A stretch of 64,000 nt of DNA from Vibrio splendidus (GCF_002873455.1 NZ_MCUN01000022.1:62001-126000), one strand, 5' to 3'. Numbered from the stretch's first letter, positions 1-9,326 are shown. The notes: generated by a model from the letters alone, not told the origin. Translations and numbers: made by a program.

Positions 1-63
1 GCGTTATTTCGTTTCGACTAATTAATAAACGAAGCGAATTAGTTATCAGCTATCAGAAAAAGA

Positions 64-363
64 CTAAGCGTTAACCGTCGATATCAAGCAGTTGTCTTCA
101 CCAAACTCATTAGGGATGTAACGATCAGCATTCGCATCGTTCACCCATTGTTGGTCATCAACTAAGTAGCGGAATTGAAACTCGCCACCTTTAGGTAGGC
201 GAGTTTTAAACTTGTAAACCTTCCCTTTCGCCAGTTTTTTCATTGGCATAGCTTTCCAATCAAGAAAGTCAGCAACGATGGAGACTGAGTTCGCTTCTTG
301 AGCTTCTAGCTCGAAGGTCACTTCAACTTCATCTTTTGTCTTAAAAAAGCGTTTATTAATCAT
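64..363 (-). CDS. CBM48 / isoamylase N-domain-like glycogen-binding protein
   Basis: A small single-domain protein of 99 residues. The pattern of an Ig-like early-set fold is visible: VTFELEA strand, then VSIVADFLDW, a lysine-rich turn, FKTRLPKGGEFQFRYLVDD and a final WVNDANAD motif, all typical of the carbohydrate-binding module 48 found at the N-terminus of isoamylases and in AMPK beta subunits. I start it at the internal methionine of MINKRFF because GGAG lies about 8 nt upstream; the longer reading frame has no comparable site. It probably binds alpha-glucan in the cytoplasm (no signal peptide). Nothing next to it is glucan-related, although a cytoplasmic amylase lies 6 kb away. The function is inferred from the fold only. 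Confidence 0.75.
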   Translation of the reverse strand: MINKRFFKTKDEVEVTFELEAQEANSVSIVADFLDWKAMPMKKLAKGKVYKFKTRLPKGGEFQFRYLVDDQQWVNDANADRYIPNEFGEDNCLISTVNA

Positions 364-487
364 TCGCAAGCTCCATTTGTAAAAGTAAGCAGACACAAAG
401 CAAAGTGTGTCTAAATTTCATTCATCTAACTGAGATAATATGTAATTTGGCTCACATAAACAACAGATCCTTGCACTAACGAAAACG

Positions 488-1141
488 TTATTGCTTACCA
501 ATTGATTGCGTATCAAAAGAAAAGCTCATTAACACCTTTTCAGACGGTGCTTCTACAAATGATTGTTCCGCAGAATGCTGTGTAAAGCCGATAAAACCTT
601 TCCCTGTAAGTTTACTATTTGTCGTACCTTCAACAGGCTGAGTCACATCTAAGGTTTGGATTTGCACGCGATCGCCCAGTAAAAGCTGATCGACCAACAC
701 GACACGGCTTCGCTGCTGGTCGTGTTTAAACAGACCAAGGTAATAGAATACGCCGCTACCTTGGTTCGATATCCACATTGGCGCAACAAAGAAACTCGCT
801 TTGCCCAATGTCACTGCAGAAATACTTTTGGTGTCTACTGTCGCCACACCGCGTTCAACACCAGAATCATAGCGCCCAAACGCGATTGCTTTTGTCTCAT
901 CGACTTCATTTATAAAAGCGTAAGCGTTGGTCTCAGGGACTTTAATTGTCCATGGGTTGGTCGTCTTCAAATCAAAAACAGTTTCAACGACTGGGTCATA
1001 GCTGACTTGTGAAGAAGGAAACTTCGCCAAGATCTCTTCGTCACTTAAGCTAAAGCGATAGACACCTGCCAGTATCACCACGACTAGCATGACAATCGGA
1101 ATCAGTAAGATCAGAGGTATAGGTAAGATTTTCTTTTTCAT
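488..1141 (-). CDS. uncharacterised membrane-anchored protein
   Basis: A 217-residue protein with a single hydrophobic segment right at the N-terminus (residues 5-28, after MKKK), followed by a soluble, beta-rich domain presumably on the periplasmic side. I do not recognise the soluble domain. It has no cysteine pairs, lipobox or catalytic motif that I can name. The codon use resembles that of its neighbours, and the frame is open over the full length with few internal stops, so I take it as a real gene. It is read away from the GFA-family gene next door and shares a short intergenic region with it. Confidence 0.6.
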   Translation of the reverse strand: MKKKILPIPLILLIPIVMLVVVILAGVYRFSLSDEEILAKFPSSQVSYDPVVETVFDLKTTNPWTIKVPETNAYAFINEVDETKAIAFGRYDSGVERGVATVDTKSISAVTLGKASFFVAPMWISNQGSGVFYYLGLFKHDQQRSRVVLVDQLLLGDRVQIQTLDVTQPVEGTTNSKLTGKGFIGFTQHSAEQSFVEAPSEKVLMSFSFDTQSIGKQ

Positions 1142-1236
1142 GAGCGATTATATTCTTTTATTTTCATCCAGTTGTGCAGACCATAAAGGGCTTTAGTATA
1201 ATTATCAATACAGGGCTAATTGGAAGTGGAGCATGG

Positions 1237-1656
1237 ATGGATATCAATCATATTAAAGATAGAAGTATCAGAAGTTGCGAATGCCGCTGCGGAGCAGTCA
1301 ACCTAGTATGCAGAGGCAAGCCTCAACGAACCTCTGTATGCCATTGTTATGAATGTCAGAAACGCACCGGAAGTGTGTTCGGCGTTCAAGCTCGATACCC
1401 AATAGAACAAGTAACGCTAAGCGGCGAGGTCACCTCTTTTTCACGTATCAGCGATACTGGCAATGAAGTCACCTATCAGTTTTGTCCTAAGTGTGGCACC
1501 ACCATGCTTTTACAGTCTGTAGCCGCAGCTGATTTTTATATCGTCCCGCTCGGATTATTTAAAGAACAAGACTTTCCGCTGCCAAGCTTTTCAGTCTACG
1601 AAGAACGCAAACACGGCTGGGTCAAATTCGACCATCAAATGAATCACTACAACTAG
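1237..1656 (+). CDS. GFA-family (glutathione-dependent formaldehyde-activating enzyme-like) zinc protein
   Basis: A zinc-binding protein of about 139 residues. The family's cysteine pattern is clear: CECRCGAV near the N-terminus, SVCHCYECQKRTGS, and FCPKCGTTM in the second half, which together hold two zinc ions in the Gfa/CENP-V fold. Most bacterial members have no proven substrate, and the formaldehyde-activating role of the founding member cannot be assumed. The start is placed at MDINHI, where GGAAGTGGA lies just upstream; an upstream extension of 21 residues is possible but less likely. The gene stands alone and is followed by a 10-bp perfect hairpin. Confidence 0.85.
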   Translation: MDINHIKDRSIRSCECRCGAVNLVCRGKPQRTSVCHCYECQKRTGSVFGVQARYPIEQVTLSGEVTSFSRISDTGNEVTYQFCPKCGTTMLLQSVAAADFYIVPLGLFKEQDFPLPSFSVYEERKHGWVKFDHQMNHYN

Positions 1657-1742
1657 CTTGTTACTGACCGTTATCTTTATAAAGCAGCCGTATTAAAACA
1701 AACTGCAATACTGTTGCCTAAGATCAAATATCAATGCTCCGC

Positions 1743-1770
1743 AACGCTAGCGTATCTTTTCGCTAGCGTT
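1743..1770 (+). terminator. perfect 10-bp hairpin after the GFA gene
   Basis: AACGCTAGCG and its exact reverse complement CGCTAGCGTT flank an 8-nt loop (TATCTTTT). There is no good U-tract after the stem, so it could be a weak or Rho-assisted terminator, an mRNA 3' stabiliser, or a protein-binding palindrome upstream of the next gene. Confidence 0.45.
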
Positions 1771-1806
1771 ATAATCTGCTCCTCTTTTTAACCCAGGGTG
1801 AACCAC

Positions 1807-2481
1807 ATGATTTCTAAGCTACCTCGTTGGGTTGAATACGGCGCCTTACTGTTAGCAGGCCTAGCTGGCAGCGTTAATGCTATCGGCTTACTCGGCTTCC
1901 AGCACCAAGCCATCTCCCACATATCCGGCACTATGTCTTTGTTGGGCAGCAGCCTGCTCACACCGACTTCTGCTTCTGTTCACCTCTTGTTGGTCGTCAT
2001 GAGCTTTATGCTAGGAGCTGCATTCAGTGGATTCTTTATTGAAAACCAAGCACTGAAGCTAGGGCGCCGATATGGTGTTGCTTTGTGTATTGAAGGTGGG
2101 TTACTGTTTTTAGCGCTTTGGGCACTGTTACAGGGCTACACTTCAGGGCAATACTTCGCTTCAGCAGCATGTGGGCTACAGAACGCGATGATAACCACTT
2201 ACAGTGGTGCGATCATCCGAACAACGCACATGAGCGGGATCATCACGGATCTTGGGATCATGATTGGCGCTCGCTTAAAGGGGATGCCTTTTGACCGTCG
2301 TAAAGCCAAATTGCTGATGTTCATTGTGGTTGGTTTTCTGTTTGGTGGTTTAAGCGGTGCTTGTCTGTTCCAGCGCTTTGAAATTTTGGCGCTGGCTTTC
2401 CCAGCCTCTTTCGCCTTCATTATCGCATTTAGCTACTGGCTCTACCTAACCTATCGAACTGAAACCCCAGTCAATTTATAA
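1807..2481 (+). CDS. DUF1275 (YoaK-type) inner-membrane protein
   Basis: A 224-residue polytopic protein with about six hydrophobic segments. The family hallmarks are GLAGSVNAIGLLGF and ISHISGTMSLLGSSL in the N-terminal half and the conserved AACGLQNAMITTYSGAIIRTTHMSG stretch (family motif around the QNA and the THMSG). DUF1275 members are uncharacterised inner-membrane proteins. I prefer the ATG nine bases inside the possible GTG start because AGGGTG is at correct spacing for it. It is monocistronic as far as can be seen. Confidence 0.85.
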   Translation: MISKLPRWVEYGALLLAGLAGSVNAIGLLGFQHQAISHISGTMSLLGSSLLTPTSASVHLLLVVMSFMLGAAFSGFFIENQALKLGRRYGVALCIEGGLLFLALWALLQGYTSGQYFASAACGLQNAMITTYSGAIIRTTHMSGIITDLGIMIGARLKGMPFDRRKAKLLMFIVVGFLFGGLSGACLFQRFEILALAFPASFAFIIAFSYWLYLTYRTETPVNL

Positions 2482-2589
2482 ATATCTGGCAATATATTCT
2501 CAAACTACGTAACATCCGCAACACTTTATTCTAAACTCTTAATGAGTTGCAGAATAACCAGTGTGAATAGTTAACGATATTTGATGAAT

Positions 2590-2686
2590 AGTATTGCAAG
2601 AACTATCAATACTGGGTAATCTTGCAGCCAGTGAGAAAATACGGATGTTTAGAGAATAAAAACGCCAAGGATGTGGCTTTTTTACA
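2590..2686 (+). promoter_or_regulatory. structured leader with attenuator-like hairpin ahead of the YjiH-family gene
   Basis: The 5' leader holds a perfect 7-bp inverted repeat (AGTATTG at 2590-2596, CAATACT at 2607-2613). Further on, a short GC stem GCCA-aggatg-TGGC is flanked by A's and followed by six T's at 2678-2683, about 25 nt before the start codon. The second element resembles a small intrinsic terminator in a leader. No riboswitch class is recognisable to me. Confidence 0.35.
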
Positions 2687-2710
2687 TGTAGAAATACGAG
2701 AATAATTAAC

Positions 2711-4081
2711 ATGTCTAACAACACGAATACTGCTCAAACAGAGAAATCTAAAGGCAGTTTCTGGGTTTTCTTAATCCCATCTCTGATTGGTTTATTCCTT
2801 TTCATGGCACCAATCAGCTACCAGGGCGATCTAACGATCCCTGTCGCTATTCTAGCCAAATCAATTCAAGCGGTTTTCGGTGAGTCTCTAGTTGCTATTA
2901 TCACTGCAATCGTTGCCTTCATGTCTGTAGCGTCCGTTTTAAGCACCATTTTCAAGCCTGCATTCATTACATCGAGTTCATTTCTAAACGGCCTTTTCAA
3001 CCCATCTCCATTGTGGCTGCTGGTTCGTATGATTGGTGGTGCTGCTGCATTCATGGCTTTCTTCAAAGTCGGCCCTGAATTCATTTGGGAAGAGAACACT
3101 GGTGGCTTAGTTCTAGAAGGGCTATTACCGACTCTATTTTCAGTGTTTATCTTTGCTGGCTTGCTACTGCCACTGTTGCTTAACTTCGGTTTGTTAGAAC
3201 TGTTCGGCACCTTGCTAAGCAAAGTAATGCGTCCAATATTCAATCTACCGGGCCGTAGTGCTATCGACTGTATGGCTTCTTGGTTAGGTGACGGCAGTGT
3301 CGGTATCTTGCTTACGAGCAAACAGTACGAGAAGAAATTCTACACTCAGCGTGAAGCAGCGGTTGTTGGTACAACTTTCTCTGCAGTTTCTATCACATTC
3401 AGCCTTGTGGTTATTGCTCAAGTAGAACTAGAGCACCTATTCTTGCCTTTTTACGCAGCAATCTGTTTAGCGGGTATTGTGGCCGCGGTAATCATTCCTC
3501 GCCTTCCACCACTAAGCATGAAGAAAGATACCTTCATTGATGGCAGCAAGCCGCACAAAGATGCTGATGCAATCCCAGCGGGTCACTCGACATTCTCTTG
3601 GGGTCTTGAGCTAGCGGTAAACAAAGCATCACAAGTTAAGTCAGCTAAATCTGTATTTGGTGAAGGCGTTCGCAACGCTGTCGATATGGTATTTGGTGTT
3701 CTGCCTGTGGTTATGGGTTTAGGTACGATGGCACTGGTTATCGCTGAATACACCTCTGTGTTCTCATTCCTTGGTCAGCCTTTCATTCCATTCCTAGAGC
3801 TACTTGGTGTACCTGAAGCAGTTGCAGCCTCGGAGACCATTGTGGTTGGTTTTGCGGATATGTTCATCCCGGCTATCCTTGCAGCTTCTATCGACAACGA
3901 GATGACTCGCTTTGTTATTGCAGCAATGTCGGTAACTCAATTAATCTACATGTCTGAAGTAGGTGCACTGCTTCTAGGCAGTAAGATTCCAGTGAATATC
4001 CTTGAACTGTTTGTTATCTTTATTCTGCGTACTTTAATTACGCTTCCAGTTATCGCTGGCGTAGCGCATCTAATATTCTAA
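2711..4081 (+). CDS. YjiH-family nucleoside-recognition (GATE) domain transporter-like protein
   Basis: A 456-residue inner-membrane protein with roughly eleven hydrophobic segments. Two copies of the nucleoside-recognition/gate fold are suggested by the related stretches around residues 140-230 (GRSAIDCMASWLGDGSVG) and 320-420 (the GFADMFIPA segment). The YjiH family belongs to the same broad fold as SpmA/SpmB and nucleoside transporters; its substrate is not established. It is preceded by a long leader and followed by a strong terminator, so it is transcribed alone. Confidence 0.8.
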   Translation: MSNNTNTAQTEKSKGSFWVFLIPSLIGLFLFMAPISYQGDLTIPVAILAKSIQAVFGESLVAIITAIVAFMSVASVLSTIFKPAFITSSSFLNGLFNPSPLWLLVRMIGGAAAFMAFFKVGPEFIWEENTGGLVLEGLLPTLFSVFIFAGLLLPLLLNFGLLELFGTLLSKVMRPIFNLPGRSAIDCMASWLGDGSVGILLTSKQYEKKFYTQREAAVVGTTFSAVSITFSLVVIAQVELEHLFLPFYAAICLAGIVAAVIIPRLPPLSMKKDTFIDGSKPHKDADAIPAGHSTFSWGLELAVNKASQVKSAKSVFGEGVRNAVDMVFGVLPVVMGLGTMALVIAEYTSVFSFLGQPFIPFLELLGVPEAVAASETIVVGFADMFIPAILAASIDNEMTRFVIAAMSVTQLIYMSEVGALLLGSKIPVNILELFVIFILRTLITLPVIAGVAHLIF

Positions 4082-4114
4082 ATTAGACGCTACTTATATA
4101 ACACCCTCTATTAA

Positions 4115-4139
4115 AGCCTCACTTTTGTGGGGCTTTTTA
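4115..4139 (+). terminator. intrinsic terminator
   Basis: An 8-bp stem (AGCCTCAC with GTGGGGCT, one G-U pair) with a TTTT loop and a T5 tract, 33 nt after the stop of the YjiH-family gene. Confidence 0.85.
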
Positions 4140-4416
4140 TTTCCGTTAAACATATTCACCTTGTCACCCAAAACTCCACCAATATATAAAACCTGTAGTT
4201 CGCTTGATTTCATATCCATTTATCCTCCCATCGTTTTTTAATAGAAAACCACACACATAAACGTCTAATTAATAAATCATCAATACCTGCTGGCTCTTGG
4301 CTCGCGTGTATCTTCAACTCATTGAACCAAATACTAAAAGTAACGAATATGTAATTTAGTGAATTTTGTATTGTTTAGGTTGTTGTATTTTTGTAGTCTA
4401 TTTTGTGAAATTACAT

Positions 4417-4443
4417 TCAAGTAAATCCAAAACTCGTCGATAT
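4417..4443 (+). promoter_or_regulatory. possible sigma-28 (FliA) promoter for the chemoreceptor
   Basis: TCAA, a 15-base spacer and GTCGATAT compare with the FliA consensus TAAA-N15-GCCGATAA (3 of 4 and 6 of 8 positions). It lies 63 nt upstream of a chemoreceptor gene, a class often under this sigma factor. The rest of the intergenic region from 4140 is very AT-rich with no reading frame. Confidence 0.4.
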
Positions 4444-4506
4444 ATATTATTACAAAAACAATATTTACTTTAATCTTCACAAAGCCAGTGAGAAGGGGAA
4501 AATTCA

Positions 4507-6378
4507 ATGAAATTTAGCCATAAGGTGGTTGCTGCATCATCAGCCTTGCTGCTAGTGACAGTATCATTGCTTTCAATACAACAACTCTACACCGTAAGAA
4601 ATGCTGTAGAAAACCACGTCAGTACGAGCCTGAAAGAAATGGTCGCTGGTGTTAAGAATACCGTGGTATCAGAGATAAATGCTAAGAAAGCATTGGCTCA
4701 ATCGACAACTGAAGTCATCGAGATCAACCCAGAAGATCATACTTACGTAAAAACCATCCTAGAAAAGCCAAAGCTTAAAAACAGCTTCCTCGCGGTTGGT
4801 TTTGGCTATGAAGCAAACGGTTTCGTCATCGAAAATGATGACGGTTGGGAAGCTGGCCCTGATTACGACCCTCGAATTCGCCCTTGGTACATTGATGCAA
4901 AATCCAAAAACAGTTTAGTTGTTACAGCCCCTTATGTGGACGTATCAAGCAAAAAGGTCATTATCTCAGTCGGTACGCCAGTAAAAGACAACGGTCGTTT
5001 CACTGCCGGCATGTTCTACGACCTAGAACTCACAAACCTAGCGACACTAATAAACCAAGTAAACTTGTTTGACGCGGGTTATTTATTCCTCATCACCGAT
5101 GATGGCACGACCATCGCCCACCCGAATGCTGATAACAATGGTGAAATGCTCTCAAGCTACTTGCCACAAGCAACCATTCGCGAAGGCTCTCAAGAAATTG
5201 AAATCGACGGTAAAATGTTCCTGGTGAACTTCACGCACATCCCAAGTGAAGACTGGTACATTGGTGCAATCCTTGATGAAGAGATTGCTTTCCAAACCGT
5301 TGAAGATCTGAAGAACAGCTCAATGATCTACTCGTTGATTGCAGTTATCCTCAGCATCATTGCTCTAACCGTTCTTATCCGCGTGTTAATGCGCCCACTT
5401 GATGTACTTAACCAAGCGATTCAAGATGTCGCGAGTGGCCAAGGTGACTTAACTAAGCGCCTAGATACCAATACAGACCAAGAGTTCTCTAACTTAGCGA
5501 AAGGCTTCAACACCTTTACCGAAAACCTGCAAAATCAAATCATTCAATCGAAAGCGATTGGTATAGAGATTAAGCGTGGTACAGAAATCACGGTGAAAGG
5601 CGCAGGCGAATCAGCGAACGCAATGAATACCCAACTGCAAGAACTTGAACAGTTAGCAACCGCAATGAACGAAATGGCAGTTACGGCAACAGAAGTAGCG
5701 AACAACGCTCAAGGCGCAGCAGCAGCAGCTCGTGAAGCTGACGAAGCAACGTTAGACGGGACATCTGTAGTCAGTGATACCACTCAAGCGATTGATAACC
5801 TTTCAGCACGTATCGACCAAGCGGTTGCAGAAGTACAAGTACTGGAATCAGCGACAGCAAACATCGAAACGATTCTTAAAGTGATCAACGATATTGCAGA
5901 CCAAACTAACCTACTGGCATTGAACGCAGCGATTGAAGCGGCACGTGCTGGTGAATCTGGTCGTGGTTTCGCAGTCGTAGCCGACGAAGTTCGAACTCTG
6001 GCACAACGTACTCAAGAGTCAACCACTGAAATTCGCAATATGATCGAGCAGCTCCAAGCGGGTGCAAGCTCAGTATCTAACGCGATGAACCAAAGTAAAG
6101 ACACAGCCACTGACGCCGTTGAACGTGCTCAGCAAGCAAATTCTTCACTTGACCGTATCCGTGACGCGATTCAACGTATCTCTGATATGAACATTCAGAT
6201 TGCTTCTGCAGCAGAAGAGCAGAGTTTAGTTGCGGAAGAGATCAACAACAACACCGTTAAGATCAAAGACCTTTCAACACAGGTATCCAACGCGGCTCAA
6301 GAAGCAAACACGGCAATGCAGGTTCAAACTGACAATGTTCGCCAACAAGACGAGCTATTGAACAAGTTTACGGTTTAA
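4507..6378 (+). CDS. methyl-accepting chemotaxis protein, dCache type
   Basis: A 623-residue chemoreceptor. It begins with a transmembrane helix (about residues 7-28), then a double-Cache periplasmic sensor (about 35-270, with the DPRIRPWYIDAKS segment typical of amine/amino-acid-sensing dCache domains), a second transmembrane helix (about 276-297), a HAMP domain, and a long cytoplasmic coiled coil. The signalling tip DQTNLLALNAAIEAARAGE lies around residues 465-485. No C-terminal pentapeptide for CheR/CheB docking is present. GAGAAGGGG upstream of the ATG is a strong ribosome site. The ligand is unknown; the PWY motif suggests an amino acid or amine, which is inference. Confidence 0.93.
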   Translation: MKFSHKVVAASSALLLVTVSLLSIQQLYTVRNAVENHVSTSLKEMVAGVKNTVVSEINAKKALAQSTTEVIEINPEDHTYVKTILEKPKLKNSFLAVGFGYEANGFVIENDDGWEAGPDYDPRIRPWYIDAKSKNSLVVTAPYVDVSSKKVIISVGTPVKDNGRFTAGMFYDLELTNLATLINQVNLFDAGYLFLITDDGTTIAHPNADNNGEMLSSYLPQATIREGSQEIEIDGKMFLVNFTHIPSEDWYIGAILDEEIAFQTVEDLKNSSMIYSLIAVILSIIALTVLIRVLMRPLDVLNQAIQDVASGQGDLTKRLDTNTDQEFSNLAKGFNTFTENLQNQIIQSKAIGIEIKRGTEITVKGAGESANAMNTQLQELEQLATAMNEMAVTATEVANNAQGAAAAAREADEATLDGTSVVSDTTQAIDNLSARIDQAVAEVQVLESATANIETILKVINDIADQTNLLALNAAIEAARAGESGRGFAVVADEVRTLAQRTQESTTEIRNMIEQLQAGASSVSNAMNQSKDTATDAVERAQQANSSLDRIRDAIQRISDMNIQIASAAEEQSLVAEEINNNTVKIKDLSTQVSNAAQEANTAMQVQTDNVRQQDELLNKFTV

Positions 6379-6433
6379 TCACCTGTTAGTTAAACTAACA
6401 CTCTGTTTAGTAAGTAATAAACAGCTTCAAATA

Positions 6434-6477
6434 AAAAACCCCGCTTACTGATTGCCAGTAAGCGGGGTTTTCTTTTT
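6434..6477. terminator. bidirectional terminator between convergent genes
   Basis: A perfect 15-bp stem (arms 6436-6450 and 6456-6470) with a 5-nt loop, A's on the left and T's on the right. It can end both the chemoreceptor and the amylase transcripts. Confidence 0.93.
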
Positions 6478-6505
6478 AGTCTTATCTATTTTCTCACGCT
6501 GCGAG

Positions 6506-7912
6506 TTAACTCGTAACTGACTCGATCTCGTTGGTCGTCAACATCATGCACTGATTGGATTCAACCTGAATGGTTAAGTCCTTGCCAACACATTCAAATG
6601 CATCACCAGATAACAGATCCGTCACAGCGCCAGTCCAGTTTAATGAAGCTGTTTTGCTTCGTTTCGACTTATTGATCACCACAATGCCTTTGTCGCCACG
6701 GACAAATACCAGTAAATCATCATTCGCTTCAACCACACGCATCGCTTCGCCATGAACATGGTTATGAAATTGAATCATGCTTTTCATGTAAGGCGCTTGC
6801 CAATCGTTAAGCCAACGAGGCTGACCGCTTTGATCCAGAATACCACTGGTGCTAAGTTCACTGTAAACAAGCGGCACACCGCCGTCTCGGCCCAAAATAA
6901 AGGCGTGAGCCAGTCGTTCATCGACTTCATCCATCACATGTTCCAAAAACACCTCGTTGTTTGGAATATCATGAGTCACAGCAAACGTGATGGCTCGCAT
7001 GTTAGATAATGCCTGACCAAAACAGTAAGGGTTGATCAGTGATTTAAAGCTGCCCTGCTCTTCAAAGGCTTTGAAGATGGTGTTAAACAGCGGGAAATCG
7101 TACGCCCCTAAACGAGTGTGTTTAAGGTAAGGCTCAAGGAACAGCTCGTACTCTTCTTCTGTCGCACCACCATCGGTAATAATCTCCCCGAAGATGTGCA
7201 TGTTTTCGCAGATGTCATCAGTCCACACCTTACGTAGGTGTGCCAGTGTCATATGCTTCGCTGCGTCTATGCGAAACCCTTTCACACCAATCGCTTTCAA
7301 GGCTTTTAGGTAAGCTCTTTGTTGCGCTACCACATTGTCGTTATCTAATAGCGTTGGCAAGCCAGGATCGCTTGCTCCGCCAGTAATACGCCCGTTTTGC
7401 ACTTCCCAAGTGTCTTTCCAGTTCTTGATACCAAACGCTTCTACAAAGTCGTTTTCATCAAATAAGGGTTTAGAAAGATCGCCAAACAAGCGTATGGATT
7501 CGTAATACTTAGAATCTTGTTGGTAAGACGCCATGTCTTGTTGATTGGGATATGTTAAATCACCACGGATACCCGATTCGTTAGCCATGTGATTAAACAC
7601 AACGTCTACATAAGTTCGGATCCCATGCTCCTTCAACATCTTCACCATCGCAGTGAAATCTTGAGTGTCGCCAAGCTGATTATCGATAACACGATAATCT
7701 TGGGGTTGATAGCGCTGCCACCATTGGGTACCTGAATCTCGATCGCTACCTTTAGGGCCACGTAACGATTTCATCGCGGGTGATACTAAAACAGATTTAT
7801 AACCCAACTCTTGGATTAGCGGGGCGTTCTTCATTACGTCAGCGTAGCACCAGTCAAAAGCATGCAATATGACATCTGTCGCTGGGTTGCTTAACATAGC
7901 TGAACTCTCCAT
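6506..7912 (-). CDS. cytoplasmic alpha-amylase family (GH13) enzyme
   Basis: A 468-residue GH13 glycosidase. The TIM-barrel signatures are present: DVVFNH (103-108), GFRIDAAKH with the nucleophile D216, FGEIITDG with the acid/base E243, and THDIPNNE with H314-D315. No signal peptide is seen, so it should act on intracellular maltodextrin or glycogen rather than on external starch. The start is supported by AGGAG eight bases upstream. A MalT-like box in the correct orientation lies about 120 bp upstream, suggesting maltose-regulon control. The exact specificity (amylase versus another GH13 activity) cannot be told from motifs. Confidence 0.9.
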   Translation of the reverse strand: MESSAMLSNPATDVILHAFDWCYADVMKNAPLIQELGYKSVLVSPAMKSLRGPKGSDRDSGTQWWQRYQPQDYRVIDNQLGDTQDFTAMVKMLKEHGIRTYVDVVFNHMANESGIRGDLTYPNQQDMASYQQDSKYYESIRLFGDLSKPLFDENDFVEAFGIKNWKDTWEVQNGRITGGASDPGLPTLLDNDNVVAQQRAYLKALKAIGVKGFRIDAAKHMTLAHLRKVWTDDICENMHIFGEIITDGGATEEEYELFLEPYLKHTRLGAYDFPLFNTIFKAFEEQGSFKSLINPYCFGQALSNMRAITFAVTHDIPNNEVFLEHVMDEVDERLAHAFILGRDGGVPLVYSELSTSGILDQSGQPRWLNDWQAPYMKSMIQFHNHVHGEAMRVVEANDDLLVFVRGDKGIVVINKSKRSKTASLNWTGAVTDLLSGDAFECVGKDLTIQVESNQCMMLTTNEIESVTS

Positions 7913-8029
7913 GTTGTTCTCCTACCAAACTCGTTTACAGCTTTCTAGATAAAGACAAAGGCTAAAAGGCAAAGCTGCATAAATTTCCTTAAGAATGGCA
8001 CTTATTATATGGTTTACTCATTAAGACCC

Positions 8030-8039
8030 CCTCATCCTC
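8030..8039 (-). promoter_or_regulatory. MalT-like box upstream of the amylase
   Basis: Read on the minus strand this is GAGGATGAGG, one mismatch from the E. coli MalT box GGGGA(T/G)GAGG, and it points towards the amylase gene. The rest of the roughly 400-base interval between the amylase and the LysR gene shows no convincing gene. Confidence 0.45.
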
Positions 8040-8318
8040 CCTCCGATTAGTCACGGTGGATAGATAAGGGCGTAGCTCAAAATATCGCACAACGTCCGGG
8101 ATGAAGGCTCAGCCATTGTGGGTTTAAATTCGCCTAAAAATCATAAAAAAGAGCGTATTGACTCTCCTTCTTATTCCATCCGACACATATATTAACGCAA
8201 CTCAAGTAAAGAACTTCAATTTTACACGTTACAATAGCACTGATTTTAAACTAGCTTTTCAAGCGGGACTTCTTACAAACCGCACCACCCATCCACTAGA
8301 AATGCATAAGAAAACACA

Positions 8319-9218
8319 TCAATCAGCCCAAGGAGCATTCGGGGTCACCTTCTCGATGACAAAATCGATAAAAATTCGGATAGGTTTTGCCATGTACCGA
8401 TGAGCTTGATAGACCACAAACACGTCCGACGTTGGCGTGTCATACCCAGTTAATACCGGAACCAGTTGATCATTCTTAAGGTATGGGGCAACTAAAGCGA
8501 CAGGAACATAGGCCACTCCTAAACCTTGCAATGCTGAATCGATAATCAATCTTGCGCCATTCGCCGCATAGAAGCCTGACACTTCGACATCATAAGATTG
8601 TTCACCTTTCGTGAAATGCCATCGAGTGTGGGCGATTGAATTGCCCATAACTAAACAATTCACCTTCTGAAGGTCTTCTGGTTTTTTGAGCTTCTGAATC
8701 TTTTCCAGAAACTCAGGACTGGCACAACAAACGTTCTTTTTGGGCCCAATCCTTCTCGCAATCAGCGAAGAGTCTTTCAACGTACCAGAGCGAAACGCGA
8801 CATCTATTCGGTCTTCAACCATATTGACATAATCATCAGAGGTATCGAGCTCAATACTGATCTCCGGATACCTATTTAAGAACTCTACAATCCAAGGCTG
8901 TACATATTGGATCGCGAATTCTAATGGCGATGTGATGCGAATTTTACCTTTTGGTTCTAACTGAGTTTGCTTGATCTGCTCATTAGCATCTTCAAGGGCA
9001 ACTAGATGTTGTTGACACAGTTGGAAGTATTGCTGCCCTGCTTCTGTCAACGAAAGCTTGCGAGTACTTCTATGAAGGAGTTTAACGCCCAAGTCAGACT
9101 CAAGCATCTGCACCTTTCTACTCACCGTAGTAGAAGGCATTGCCAACGTTTTACCTGCACCAGCAAAACTCCCCGCTTCCACGACATCAATAAACACCTT
9201 GATATCATTCAAATTCAT
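8319..9218 (-). CDS. LysR-family transcriptional regulator
   Basis: A 299-residue LysR regulator. The N-terminal winged HTH covers about residues 1-60 (FIDVVEAGSFAGAGKTL, TTVSRKVQMLESDLG, RSTRKLSLTEAGQ), followed by the periplasmic-binding-like effector domain. The start is taken at MNLNDIKVF, the usual LysR N-terminus, rather than 15 codons upstream. It diverges from a pirin/isochorismatase gene pair with a short AT-rich gap, a layout that normally means it controls that pair. The effector is unknown. Confidence 0.92.
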   Translation of the reverse strand: MNLNDIKVFIDVVEAGSFAGAGKTLAMPSTTVSRKVQMLESDLGVKLLHRSTRKLSLTEAGQQYFQLCQQHLVALEDANEQIKQTQLEPKGKIRITSPLEFAIQYVQPWIVEFLNRYPEISIELDTSDDYVNMVEDRIDVAFRSGTLKDSSLIARRIGPKKNVCCASPEFLEKIQKLKKPEDLQKVNCLVMGNSIAHTRWHFTKGEQSYDVEVSGFYAANGARLIIDSALQGLGVAYVPVALVAPYLKNDQLVPVLTGYDTPTSDVFVVYQAHRYMAKPIRIFIDFVIEKVTPNAPWAD

Positions 9219-9326
9219 CTTTATTACCGTCAATAATGGGATTAACAAAATCAAATATACCACCTAATCAATCAATAGTTCTTTTATTAGTATTGTTTTC
9301 AGCAAACAAATTTAAGGACTAACAAG

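Noticed and set aside
7..35. TTCGTTT/AAACGAA inverted repeat at the window start as a terminator
   Set aside because: The loop is long and there is no T-tract on either strand; the upstream gene context is not in the window.
8158..8403. 81-codon plus-strand open frame overlapping the end of the LysR gene
   Set aside because: It runs antisense into the LysR coding sequence, has no ribosome site and no recognisable motif.
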